From positions 1 to 58,809 of the forward strand of contig JAKSBP010000057.1 in the NCBI GenBank assembly GCA_022361035.1: a stretch of DNA of 58,809 bases, written 5' to 3'. The notes under the pieces were generated by a model, which worked only from the letters and a program-made list of their open reading frames with translations, did not search any database and had not been told where the DNA came from. This document shows positions 38,107 to 46,134 of this stretch, in pieces (the stretch's first letter is position 1; each line of letters starts with the position of its first letter). Source of the stretch: Clostridia bacterium (lineage in GTDB: Bacteria; Bacillota; Clostridia; Peptostreptococcales; Caminicellaceae). The position numbers and the translations under genes are program-made.

Positions 38107-38135
38107 ATGGTATATCGATTTATTTTCAATGTCAA
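38107..38135 (-). promoter_or_regulatory. Promoter of the rnf operon
   Basis: TTGACA (38130-38135) and TACCAT (38107-38112) with a 17-bp spacer on the minus strand, about 120 bp before rnfC. Confidence 0.65.
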
Positions 38136-38249
38136 TGTTTAATAAATTTTTAACATACAAAAAATTACATTTAAGGGATTTATATGTTCAAAATAGCGAC
38201 TTTTAAATTTAAATTAATTTAAAAAAATATAAAATTATACATTATTTTC

Positions 38250-38281
38250 AAAAAATTTATCTTATTTTGGAGCTGATTATC
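38250..38281 (-). repeat. 32-nt sequence shared with the leuS T-box leader
   Basis: Minus-strand sequence GATAATCAGCTCCAAA plus ATAAATTTTTT matches 28 of 32 positions with 9808-9839, which lies just 3' of Stem I in the leuS T-box. Here it lies between a terminator and the rnf promoter. Counted by eye. Confidence 0.5.
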
Positions 38282-38295
38282 TTTACCCTAGACAT

Positions 38296-38346
38296 AAAAA
38301 AACCGCACTTAATAAGGCCATCCTTATATATGGAATTATTTATGCG
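38296..38346 (-). terminator. Terminator upstream of the rnf promoter
   Basis: Imperfect hairpin (CGCA/TGCG base pairs with an AATAA/TTATT inner stem and TCC/GGA) followed on the minus strand by T7. It should end the transcript arriving from the GHKL/PHP cluster at 38499. Another T-rich stretch on the other side means plus-strand termination is also possible. Confidence 0.6.
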
Positions 38347-38498
38347 ACCTATCTTGCATACCATTGTTTTTTTATTATACCATCTCAACATTTAAATGTA
38401 AATATATGATGAAATTAATCATATTTTTACATTATTTGAAATAATGAAACTAAAGTACTAAATTGAAAAATTATTCATAGAATCATAATCCCTTATTT

Positions 38499-39038
38499 CT
38501 AATCTAACTCCTTAAGTCCCTCTATTACATTGTTTTTTATCCAATCTAAAACTTCACTACTATTTATTGGAACCTCATCTATAACCTCCTTTATTTTTTT
38601 AGTATTCAGTATATATTCCTTACTATTTTTTACATGCTCATATATAAAATCGATATTAATATCTGAAACGATTAAAACTACAATAGTATCAGGCATATTA
38701 CCAAGGGGAGGTCTGTCTATATGGCTGTGCTTAAATTTAGCTTCCACATATGTTCCTACACCCTTTTCAGACCTTATTTTAAATTCACCATCACAGGCTT
38801 CGGCAGAAGCTTTAAACATTGGTACTCCAAGGCCAACTTTTCTCGTTTTTCGACTTGTAAAAAAAGGATTTGTCACTCTAGCTAACTCTTCTTCTCCCAT
38901 TCCTTTACCATTATCCTCAATAGTAATTACAAATGTGTCCTCCCTAAACTCTTCCTTTATTGTAATCTTTATAAGTGAGGCCCCTGCAACAATGGAATTT
39001 TGGACAATATCTAGTATATGCATAGATAGTTCTTTCAT
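38499..39038 (-). CDS. GHKL-type ATP-binding protein (histidine kinase/anti-sigma-like ATPase)
   Basis: 179-residue protein with a HATPase_c fold. The N-box region is LSMHILDIVQNSIVAGAS, the G1 box is EDNGKGMG and a later glycine box is GLGVPMFKASAEACDG. A short C-terminal region (about 115-179) is unassigned. No histidine phosphorylation domain or sensor is present, so it is probably a single-domain ATPase or protein kinase like RsbW. It belongs to a cluster with a PHP protein, two DRTGG proteins, a second GHKL protein and a hydrogenase-like protein. Start ATG 39038 with AGGGGT. Confidence 0.88.
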   Translation of the reverse strand: MKELSMHILDIVQNSIVAGASLIKITIKEEFREDTFVITIEDNGKGMGEEELARVTNPFFTSRKTRKVGLGVPMFKASAEACDGEFKIRSEKGVGTYVEAKFKHSHIDRPPLGNMPDTIVVLIVSDINIDFIYEHVKNSKEYILNTKKIKEVIDEVPINSSEVLDWIKNNVIEGLKELD

Positions 39039-39187
39039 ATTTATTACCCCTTATACCACTTAAGTAAATTTTATAATTACCCCATATAACTTTATATACC
39101 AGTAAAATATATTCTATCTTACTTATCAATCATTAAATTAAAGAATTCTCATATGGGATTCTGCCACAGCTAAACTATAGAATCTAA

Positions 39188-39907
39188 TTAACTAATTTTG
39201 GTGCCTAGAAATTTAAAGACTTCATCAATATTTTTATCCTTAATGTTCATATAATTTATTGGTTCTGAAATATCACCTAGATAATGTGCATCGGAGTTAA
39301 CAATAATATTGTATTTTTCTAAATATCTGTTTTTGCGAATAAAATCATCCCTATTACAGTTTTTTGAAAGTTCAACGGTTGAGATATCAAGGTTAATAGG
39401 CAAAAAACCTAGATTGGATATAATGCTATAACTTCTTCTATCTATATGGGCTGGAATCACTATTCCATCCAACCCAGAAACCGTTGAAAATACATTATCT
39501 ATACTAATATCCACCGATGATATTAATAATCTGTTTTCCCTATCTATGATTTCACCATTACTATTAAAAATTAATTGTTCGCCAAAAAAATCGGCATTGT
39601 TATCTAAATTAGGCATTAAGCCCTCTATTACATCTCCAAATTCTAAGGCAGATTCTAAGCTTCTAAAAAAACAGAGCAAATGAACCTCTTCCTTTGTTTG
39701 AAGCTCAATACCAGGAATCACCAAAATATCTTTCTTTTTAGCTCCTTCAATAGATGGCAAACAATTTCTTACAGAATTGTGGTCAGTTATAGCAATAATA
39801 TCTAATCCTTTAATCATAGCCATATTTATAATATTCATAGGAGACATATCATTATCGCCACAGGGAGACAATGCAGTATGGATATGCAAGTCATAATAAA
39901 GTCTCAT
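39188..39907 (-). CDS. PHP domain phosphoesterase
   Basis: 239-residue protein of the polymerase-and-histidinol-phosphatase superfamily. Metal-binding motifs are DLHIHTALS near the N-terminus, AITDHNSV, then IPAHIDRR and NSDAHYLGD at the end. Such proteins hydrolyse phosphoesters or cyclic nucleotides; the substrate here is unknown. Its start follows directly on the DRTGG gene stop (adjacent bases), so it is translation-coupled within the cluster. Confidence 0.9.
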   Translation of the reverse strand: MRLYYDLHIHTALSPCGDNDMSPMNIINMAMIKGLDIIAITDHNSVRNCLPSIEGAKKKDILVIPGIELQTKEEVHLLCFFRSLESALEFGDVIEGLMPNLDNNADFFGEQLIFNSNGEIIDRENRLLISSVDISIDNVFSTVSGLDGIVIPAHIDRRSYSIISNLGFLPINLDISTVELSKNCNRDDFIRKNRYLEKYNIIVNSDAHYLGDISEPINYMNIKDKNIDEVFKFLGTKIS

Positions 39908-40243
39908 TTATCTCATCCCAGCTTCGTAGAATTTTGTAAAGATTTTAAAGCTGTTAATATCAGTTGAAAAAATAGGAATTCCCTCTTCATCAGCCTTTGC
40001 CACTGTGTCACTATCAACCTCTATTGACTCTGGTACAATAATACATGCTAAATTTAATAATGATGCAATGGCAACAATATTGATATGGGTTTGAACTGTT
40101 ATCCACGCATCACCATCCTTTGCATGGGACATTACCCAGCTAAGCAAATCACAACAATATAGCCCATTAATTTCATTATCTAAACCCTTTTCACCAGCCA
40201 GTAGTTTAAAATGAAATCTATCCTTTAAATCTTTTATTACCAT
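39908..40243 (-). CDS. DRTGG domain protein (first copy)
   Basis: 111-residue protein consisting only of a DRTGG-type fold (LAGEKGLDNEINGLYCCDLLSWVMSHAKDGDAWIT). DRTGG domains occur beside CBS domains and in phosphotransacetylases; the ligand is unknown. GGAGG eight bases before ATG 40243 selects this start over the overlapping upstream ATG at 40258. It lies between the hydrogenase-like gene and the PHP gene. Confidence 0.85.
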   Translation of the reverse strand: MVIKDLKDRFHFKLLAGEKGLDNEINGLYCCDLLSWVMSHAKDGDAWITVQTHINIVAIASLLNLACIIVPESIEVDSDTVAKADEEGIPIFSTDINSFKIFTKFYEAGMR

Positions 40244-40257
40244 CCTTAATTCCTCCA

Positions 40258-41511
40258 TTACTTATCAACTTTTTTCTTGAGCATTATTATACAATCCTCC
40301 AGGGTTGCCGTACCCCTTACTACGTCCTCTGCCATAGCATGACAATTTGGTGAACCACATGAGCCGCAGTCTATACCAGGCAATTTTTTATTAATTTTAT
40401 CTAAAAGCTCCATCTTTTTTATTGCCTTTTCAATATCTGAGTCAAGCTTTAATATACCCAGAGGCTCAATTTTTTCTGTCCACTTAACCTGTATTGTTTT
40501 TAGTATTTCATCAACTTCAGATTTTTCTAAACTTTTATCTCCGTAGCATTTAGATAGTTGTCTAATCCTATTCCTAGCAATAAAAGGATTCTCTACGTTA
40601 AGGGGTCCTCCAACACAGCCTGTTACACATGCGTATCCCTCAAAGAAATCAATATTATTAAGTTTCCCTAATTCAATTTCTTCTAAGACTTTGATAACGT
40701 TTTCAATTCCGTCAACCGCTAAATAATTATCCAGTCCCAAGGCAAAACTTTGCCCACCAACCCTGGCCCAGCCGATACCCTTACCGGAAGCCTTTTGGAT
40801 TTTATCATTTTTCTTTACATCCTTATATATTTTTAAAAGTTTAGTATAAATTGACTTGATTGGAATGGCACCATCAACATAGGATTCTTTTATACCTATA
40901 GGTTTCTTTATGCTAGTGATTTTGGCAGGACATTGAGTGATATAGAATGCTCCAATTTTGTTAAAATCTAAACAATGTTCTTGGGATACTTCCTTTTTGG
41001 CTAACCTGGCAGTAATTTCCATAGGTGACTCGATGGGTATGATATGGTCTATTAAAGATGGGAATCTAATCTGAATCAATCTTATGATTGCTGGACACAG
41101 TGTAGCAATCAAGGGCTTTCTTTTACTTTTTTTCAAAATATCACTTTGTAGTGTAGTTAAAACGTCGGCTCCATAGGCGACATCATAAACCTTATCAAAT
41201 CCCAACTCATAGAAACAATTAAAAATTCGATTTATATCATTATCTAATTCAAATTGACCATATAGAGGTAAGGAGACTAGGGCTATTTTAAATTCATATT
41301 TCTCAATAGACTTTAGGTCATGGGCAAATGCTTTTTTAGCATGATATGGACATACTTTAATACATTCTCCACAGTCAATGCATCTTTCTTTAATAATTTT
41401 TGCTTTCCCATCCCTTATTCTAATAGCCTCAGTCGGACATCTCCTTAAACAAATTGTACAACCGTTACATTTTTCTTTTTCTAAAGCAACTGAGTGCCAA
41501 TATTCTTTCAT
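40258..41511 (-). CDS. Hydrogenase-like iron-sulfur protein, catalytic Cys missing, probable redox sensor
   Basis: The 417-residue product has two 4Fe-4S ferredoxin motifs (CNGCTICLRRCP, CIDCGECIKVCP, residues 15-54). A domain related to the [FeFe]-hydrogenase large subunit follows. Its motifs are degenerate: L1 reads TLCP (C139), L2 reads QCPAK (C194) and L3 reads CVTGC (C295, C299). The four cysteines that hold the H-cluster [4Fe-4S] part remain, but the proton-shuttle cysteine (TSCCP in active enzymes) is Leu138. The end has an Fe4-type motif (CGSCGSPNC, C407). This points to a sensor or electron carrier rather than a H2 producer. Neighbours are DRTGG, PHP and GHKL proteins. Confidence 0.85.
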   Translation of the reverse strand: MKEYWHSVALEKEKCNGCTICLRRCPTEAIRIRDGKAKIIKERCIDCGECIKVCPYHAKKAFAHDLKSIEKYEFKIALVSLPLYGQFELDNDINRIFNCFYELGFDKVYDVAYGADVLTTLQSDILKKSKRKPLIATLCPAIIRLIQIRFPSLIDHIIPIESPMEITARLAKKEVSQEHCLDFNKIGAFYITQCPAKITSIKKPIGIKESYVDGAIPIKSIYTKLLKIYKDVKKNDKIQKASGKGIGWARVGGQSFALGLDNYLAVDGIENVIKVLEEIELGKLNNIDFFEGYACVTGCVGGPLNVENPFIARNRIRQLSKCYGDKSLEKSEVDEILKTIQVKWTEKIEPLGILKLDSDIEKAIKKMELLDKINKKLPGIDCGSCGSPNCHAMAEDVVRGTATLEDCIIMLKKKVDK

Positions 41512-41573
41512 TTAATATCCCCCAATTTAAAAAAATTAGAAAAATTTTGTAATCCATAGTTACCGTATAAAAA

Positions 41574-42011
41574 CTATAGAGTAATTATCATTTTAACAGT
41601 AGTACCTTTACCCATCTCAGATTCAATATAGAATTCATCACTTGATTTTTTCATATTAGGCAATCCCATACCTGCACCAAATCCTAATTCTCTAACTCTA
41701 TTTGATGCAGTAGAAAACCCTTTCTGCATAGCAAGGTCAATATCCTTAATTCCAGGACCATTGTCCTTAGCAATTATCTCAATTTTATCAGGCTTAATGT
41801 AAACTAGAATTTTTCCACCCTCTGAATGAATAACGATATTTATCTCTGCTTCATATGTCGCAATAGCAGTTTTTCTAATGGCACTTGAATCAATTCCAAG
41901 CTGCCTGAGTACTTTTTTAATACCACTAGAAGCTTCACCAGCTCTAGCAAAATCGTCCTTCAATATTTCATATTCCAATTTAATACCTGTATTTTTCTCA
42001 TTTGACCCCAT
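41574..42011 (-). CDS. RsbW-like GHKL ATPase (anti-sigma/serine kinase fold)
   Basis: 145-residue protein with a HATPase_c fold. The N-box helix is ATYEAEINIVIHSEGG, the G1 box is DNGPGIKDI, and GFGAGMGLPNMKK follows. The fold resembles RsbT/RsbW/SpoIIAB serine kinases. The start is ATG at 42009-42011 with GGGGGAG upstream; the stop of the previous DRTGG gene is one base away. A partner anti-anti-sigma factor is not in the window. Probably regulates, or is regulated by, the hydrogenase-like protein next door (inference from clustering). Confidence 0.88.
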   Translation of the reverse strand: MGSNEKNTGIKLEYEILKDDFARAGEASSGIKKVLRQLGIDSSAIRKTAIATYEAEINIVIHSEGGKILVYIKPDKIEIIAKDNGPGIKDIDLAMQKGFSTASNRVRELGFGAGMGLPNMKKSSDEFYIESEMGKGTTVKMIITL

Positions 42012-42012
42012 T

Positions 42013-42372
42013 CTATTCTGCTCCCCCAATTGTAATACCCTTTAATCCATTACTGTATAAAATACCACATGAAGTATATAGGCTATGACTTGTGGTCAAT
42101 AAACTTATTCCCATTTCCTGAGCCATATCGATTACTTCCTGAGGAGGAATTTTTCCTCTAACAAAGACTATAACATTAATATCTAACATCTCAGCAGTTC
42201 TTACTACCTGAAGATTTGTAAGACCAGTTAATAATAAGATTTTATCATCAACAAATGCTAAAACATCACTCATCAAATCAGATCCAAATGCTCCATTTAC
42301 CTTTAGTATGGCATTTTCTTCACCGGATAAAAAATTTGCATTTAATAAATTCTTGATATCTTCAATTAACAT
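42013..42372 (-). CDS. DRTGG domain protein (second copy)
   Basis: 119-residue DRTGG-type protein (LSGEENAILKVNGAFGSDLMSDVLAFVDDKILLLTG; later VFVRGKIPPQEVIDMAQEMG). It is only distantly similar to the copy at 39908. Start ATG 42372 with AAGGAGG. First gene of the sensor cluster; the next upstream gene (SPOR protein) lies 28 bp away. Confidence 0.87.
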   Translation of the reverse strand: MLIEDIKNLLNANFLSGEENAILKVNGAFGSDLMSDVLAFVDDKILLLTGLTNLQVVRTAEMLDINVIVFVRGKIPPQEVIDMAQEMGISLLTTSHSLYTSCGILYSNGLKGITIGGAE

Positions 42373-42400
42373 TTACGTCTTTTACCTCCTTACAGGCACT

Positions 42401-43300
42401 TTATATTATACCCTCATATGAATTTAAACTTTCCATAAAAATTTCAAATATTTTAGTCTTATCTTCAAAATTAGACTCCTTTGCTTGTGATAGCTTTGTC
42501 TTTGAAGTCTTGACTACAATCATAAACTTATTATTAAAATTCTTAAAATCCTCCGTGGGACCGATAGATGATATTTTATTAATTACTTTATCCAATCTGC
42601 TTATTTCTCTATCAACAAATTCTGCTATCTTACTGGATTCCATATTTGAAATGTCATTATTAGCTAAAAAGTTAGAAAAGTTCTCATAGTACTTTTTAAG
42701 CTCACCTATTTCCTTTAAAGCAACTTCACTATATTCCTTACCCTTATCATCATAATTTATTTCTCTAACCGATAATTGTTTTTGTGAAATAAAGGTATCG
42801 GAATAAAAGTCCTTGATGTCATTTTTATATTGATCTGCACTGCTTCTATCAGTAAATGACATAACCATAACCCTATACCTATCTGACTCTACTATATATC
42901 CACCAAAGCCCTTATCATTTAACTCCTTTATCTGATTTTGGGCATGTTCTTTACTATCAAAGCTTCCAACCTGGATATTATAGATACTCAAAGCTGGCAC
43001 CTCAAAACTGTAGGACTTTCTTTCCGTTGACTCTTTCTTGCTGGTTTGTTCTGTTTCTTTATTATTATAATCTACAGTTTTATCCCTTCCATTTTCTTGG
43101 GGCTGGTCACTAACATTTTTGTCAGCTATCTTTTTATTAACATCATTATCCTCTTTACTAAAATATCTTGGTACTAAAAAATGTTTTGTCCCAAAATACC
43201 CTATAGATACAGCTAGCAAAGGTAATGCTACTAAAAGTGCTATGATAACTAGATATCTAGTATTATTATTTTTTCTGGTTTTTATCCTATTTTGTCTCAT
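42401..43300 (-). CDS. SPOR domain protein, membrane anchored
   Basis: 299-residue protein with a basic N-terminus, one transmembrane segment (about 15-33) and a charged linker. A SPOR domain (about 108-180; IYNIQVGSFDSKEHAQNQI) follows, which binds denuded glycan strands at division sites or spore peptidoglycan. The C-terminal 110 residues are a helical region with no recognised domain. ATG 43300 with AGGAGG. Upstream of the DRTGG gene by 28 bp, but a functional link is unclear. Confidence 0.9.
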   Translation of the reverse strand: MRQNRIKTRKNNNTRYLVIIALLVALPLLAVSIGYFGTKHFLVPRYFSKEDNDVNKKIADKNVSDQPQENGRDKTVDYNNKETEQTSKKESTERKSYSFEVPALSIYNIQVGSFDSKEHAQNQIKELNDKGFGGYIVESDRYRVMVMSFTDRSSADQYKNDIKDFYSDTFISQKQLSVREINYDDKGKEYSEVALKEIGELKKYYENFSNFLANNDISNMESSKIAEFVDREISRLDKVINKISSIGPTEDFKNFNNKFMIVVKTSKTKLSQAKESNFEDKTKIFEIFMESLNSYEGII

Positions 43301-43522
43301 ATGACTCCCTCCTAAGGTATTAACTAAAACTTTTGATAGAAGAATTATATAGTTTCTATAATCACATATATTATATCATATTATTGCTTTTCATAGATTA
43401 GTCGAATTTTTCAAATATTTTATTAGATTTATTATTTATATTATTTCCTTAAGAAAAGTCAAAAGTTTTAGGATATCTTAGGTTTTGGTAAGATTTTACT
43501 AAAAAATTAGGATAGAACTAAA

Positions 43523-43545
43523 ACCATGACTTTTATGGGTCATGG
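43523..43545 (-). terminator. Terminator after the 44-residue ORF
   Basis: CCATGAC / GTCATGG hairpin with an 8-nt loop, followed on the minus strand by TTTTAGTT. It lies 26 bp after the small ORF stop and before the SPOR gene. Confidence 0.7.
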
Positions 43546-43570
43546 CTTTAATTAGTTTTAATTGGTTTTA

Positions 43571-43705
43571 TCATATTCTCTTTTCAAACTTACTCAAAAC
43601 CATTTGAATGGTTTCTTCAAGTCTATTTCTATTATTTTTCTCAAGTTTATCATAGACTGTTTTTAATTTCTCCATCAGTCTTAAAAAATCGCTATTCGAT
43701 GACAT
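43571..43705 (-). CDS. Small coiled-coil protein of 44 residues, unknown
   Basis: A short open frame from ATG 43705 to TGA 43571 with GGGGGAAGC as ribosome binding site. The product is MSSNSDFLRLMEKLKTVYDK followed by more charged residues, ending in SKFEKRI. It is strongly helical with many Lys, Glu, Asn and Leu, and could be a small coiled-coil. It is followed by its own hairpin with T-tail. No family recognised; it could be a spurious frame, but site and terminator both support it. Confidence 0.55.
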   Translation of the reverse strand: MSSNSDFLRLMEKLKTVYDKLEKNNRNRLEETIQMVLSKFEKRI

Positions 43706-43865
43706 AGCTTCCCCCCACTTTTTCTGAATATTCTGTATTCATTATACAATTTTTTTTATAAGAATTCAACACATTTTACAATATTTATCTATAGATTTTT
43801 TTAAATTACATAAAGTTCATAATGTACTTTAAAAAACTTACTGTTATTTATAAATTGCTGTGATT

Positions 43866-44075
43866 TTAATTAATTTCATCGATTTTTATAGCCGCCAAAA
43901 CATTCTCCCTTTTAAAGTTTCTTATGGATCTTTTTCTAAAGCAATAGGCTTGTATTATACCATTATCAATCCTATTCACCCTTATCTTTCTTTGAGTTAT
44001 CTCATCACCTTTTTGATAGACAATAACTATAGTTGACTTATTTAACTTTGAATTCTCTAATACAAATTCAATCAT
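43866..44075 (-). CDS. Small WYL-like protein (69 aa)
   Basis: 69-residue protein with a pattern like the C-terminal half of WYL domains (VYQKGDEITQRKIRVNRIDNGIIQAYCFRKRSIRNFKRENVL). Free-standing WYL-like proteins occur in Firmicutes; WYL domains bind nucleic acid or nucleotide ligands. ATG 44075 preceded by GGGGTGA. Small size and recall-only comparison lower confidence. Confidence 0.65.
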   Translation of the reverse strand: MIEFVLENSKLNKSTIVIVYQKGDEITQRKIRVNRIDNGIIQAYCFRKRSIRNFKRENVLAAIKIDEIN

Positions 44076-44285
44076 ATTCTCACCCCAATATAATATCCCT
44101 ATATAAACATTTTATACGAACATAAGTTCTATGTAAAGATAATTTTTTAAGTCACTTCTCCACAATCATATTGTTCAATAAAATAAATAAGTATGGAACC
44201 TATAAATTAATCATAAGCCCCATACTCATCGTAGGTATATCAATTAAATAAATTAAATAATTATTCCCTAAAAAGTTTAATACTA

Positions 44286-45263
44286 TTACCACTTTAAAGA
44301 AGCTGAAACATCCTCTGGACTGACTTCATTTACATAAACACCTGTGGCCAGTTCAAAACCAGCTATATTAGATAGCCTTGGTGCTATATGAATATGCCAT
44401 TTATAAAAATCAGTTCTTTCTAAATCTAAGGGATGGGTGTGGAAATACATATTAAAGGGAAAATTCCCAAGCCTTTTATACATTTTTTGAAACAATGTCT
44501 TTAATAATATGGAGAGTTCCTCAATGGTCCCTTCAGACATGTATTCAAATCTGTTATTATGCTTATAAAAAATTCCAACCTCGCTATTGTATAAAGAAGC
44601 ATAGGGTGCAATTATAATAAAGTCACTGGTCTCATGAATTACTCTTTTATTTTCCTTCCTTTCATAATCCATAACATATTCATGTAAGCATAGGCCAGTC
44701 CTATCATAATATTCCTTTGCATTAGAAATTTCCTTAGCTATATCTGGGGAGATAATAGGCAGAGTAAGGATTTGACTATGGGGATGCCTTAACGAAGCTC
44801 CAGCCCCATTTAAATAGTTTTTGAATATACTAATATACTTCACGTTATCTTTCCTTTTAAGTTTACTGTATCTTCTTCTCAAAATAGTTAAGTAATTTAT
44901 AAACTCTTCATCTTCCATATTAAAAAAATTACCATTATGTCTATCTGTTTCAATTATTACCTCATGAAATCCCTGTCCTTTAATACAGTTATGTAGTTCA
45001 CTCCTAAACTCAACCTCTTCATTATTAGTTAATATAGGAAATTTATTTGGTACAGCCCTTACCCTCCACCTACCATCTTTTTCTATTCTCTCTATTTCAG
45101 GTGGATCTACTTCCTCATTACCTAAGCAAAAAGAACAGTTTTCAATGTATCTCATTACATCATTTTTATCTTTAGAATTTTTAAAGTCTGAAGGTCTTTT
45201 AGACCTTTCGGTTGCCACAATAACTATTTTATCAGTAAACAAATCCCGCCTTATTTCAGCCAT
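44286..45263 (-). CDS. galT: Galactose-1-phosphate uridylyltransferase (GalT, HIT superfamily)
   Basis: Leloir pathway enzyme that transfers UMP between UDP-glucose and galactose-1-phosphate. The 325-residue product has the nucleophile motif HPHSQ at 160-164. NGAGASLRH lies before it, CSFCLGNE near the N-terminus and HIHIAPR near the end. ATG 45263 behind AGGTGATG. galK and galE are not adjacent, so it may also act in a sugar-nucleotide salvage role or as an ADP-glucose-type enzyme of the same family. Confidence 0.85.
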   Translation of the reverse strand: MAEIRRDLFTDKIVIVATERSKRPSDFKNSKDKNDVMRYIENCSFCLGNEEVDPPEIERIEKDGRWRVRAVPNKFPILTNNEEVEFRSELHNCIKGQGFHEVIIETDRHNGNFFNMEDEEFINYLTILRRRYSKLKRKDNVKYISIFKNYLNGAGASLRHPHSQILTLPIISPDIAKEISNAKEYYDRTGLCLHEYVMDYERKENKRVIHETSDFIIIAPYASLYNSEVGIFYKHNNRFEYMSEGTIEELSILLKTLFQKMYKRLGNFPFNMYFHTHPLDLERTDFYKWHIHIAPRLSNIAGFELATGVYVNEVSPEDVSASLKW

Positions 45264-45290
45264 AAACACATCACCTACTAATAATTTTAT

Positions 45291-45473
45291 ATATGGATAT
45301 ACGCCAATAAAAGTAAATAAACGAAAGCAGCCTCCGAGGTTTCCTTTTGAGGGATTTTTATAAATCTGTTTTACCTTCTTATTATCTATTTAAAAACAGA
45401 TTTATAACATGAGCCTAAAGGATTCTCAGTGGTTGCTGTAGTAAGTTAACTTTCTCAATCACACATCTATATA
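45291..45473. repeat. Long-hairpin dispersed repeat, copy 2
   Basis: Closely matches the copy at 1289-1472 through ACGAAAGCAGCCTC and GAGGTTTCCTTT, the inner ATAAATCTGTTTTA/AAAACAGATTTAT arms, and the right arm (AGCCTAAAGGATTCTC, GCTGTAGTAAGTTAAC). The left end is less conserved (ATGGATATACGCC). It lies upstream of galT. Confidence 0.8.
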
Positions 45474-45506
45474 GGGAACCAGGAATAAAACTTAAGATTT
45501 TACATA

Positions 45507-45534
45507 TAAAAATAAGACAGAACTCACTCTGCCT
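45507..45534 (-). terminator. Terminator after the tRNA-Leu(GAG) / structured RNA transcript
   Basis: Hairpin AGGCAGA / TCTGTCT (one G-U pair, 6-nt loop) followed on the minus strand by TATTTTTAT. It lies about 50 bp beyond the structured RNA. Confidence 0.75.
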
Positions 45535-45586
45535 TTACATATTTAATTTACTATTTATTAACTTTTAAATAATCCAAAATACCGTA

Positions 45587-45743
45587 TCTCATATTTTGAC
45601 ACCTATCCCATCGATAGGTGGGTGTCCTCACAGATGTTTCTATCGCCTTCACTGCCATATAGAGGTCTCATGTGATGGTTCATATCCACAGCTAAATATT
45701 GAACTCCCTTTATATTCCTGTAGGTTCAAAATATGAGACCTAC
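45587..45743 (-). ncRNA. Structured bistable RNA candidate downstream of tRNA-Leu(GAG)
   Basis: Segment 45726-45743 can pair with three partners. The first is 45587-45599 (13 bp perfect, TCTCATATTTTGA with TCAAAATATGAGA). The second is 45663-45671 (9 bp, AGGTCTCAT with ATGAGACCT). The third is 45720-45725 (6 bp, GTAGGT with ACCTAC). A strong hairpin with arms GACACC/GGTGTC lies at 45598-45626. The pairings are mutually exclusive, as in switches or 6S-type RNA. No family recognised; no folding was computed. No promoter of its own seen, so it is probably co-transcribed with the tRNA. Confidence 0.5.
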
Positions 45744-45760
45744 AAATATTTCAGATTAAT

Positions 45761-45846
45761 TGGTGCGGATGACGGGACTTGAACCCATACGAGCGTTGCC
45801 CACTACCCCCTCAAGATAGCGCGTCTGCCGATTCCGCCACATCCGC
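45761..45846 (-). tRNA. tRNA-Leu (anticodon GAG)
   Basis: Cloverleaf recognised by eye. The acceptor stem GCGGATG/CATCCGC is followed by A plus an encoded CCA. The anticodon loop is TTGAGGG with GAG reading CUC. A long variable arm (TGGGCAACGCTCGTA) is present, as is the T arm with GGTTCAAGTCC. Class II tRNA-Leu with 86 nt including CCA. Confidence 0.97.
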
Positions 45847-45890
45847 ATAATCTCTTAAGATAAGCTGTTGTATTTTTAGTGACAAAAATT

Positions 45891-45919
45891 ATTATATAAC
45901 TATTTCCCATCTTTGTCAA
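45891..45919 (-). promoter_or_regulatory. Promoter of tRNA-Leu(GAG)
   Basis: Consensus TTGACA (45914-45919) and TATAAT (45891-45896) separated by 17 bp on the minus strand. TSS expected about 38 bp before the tRNA. Confidence 0.9.
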
Positions 45920-46134
45920 GGGCAGAAGCTCAGAAGTGTTTACCCCTTTATCCCAGGTTAAAGTTAAAATTTAAGGATATTATTATTCCTATATTAAAGA
46001 TATATTCAGATAACTAAGTAAACACCTTCATTAGATTAAAAATTCAACTCTATTTTAACCTCTGCTTATTTAAGCTTAAATCTACTTGTAATTTTACTAA
46101 AACAAGATTAGATAAAACACACAGCTCTACTAAA

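Noticed and set aside
38296..38400. Possible riboswitch before rnf
   Set aside because: I compared it by memory with preQ1, c-di-GMP, fluoride, guanidine, ZTP and SAM motifs and found no match. A terminator explains the hairpin and T run. The rnf promoter lies downstream of it, so it is not part of the rnf leader.
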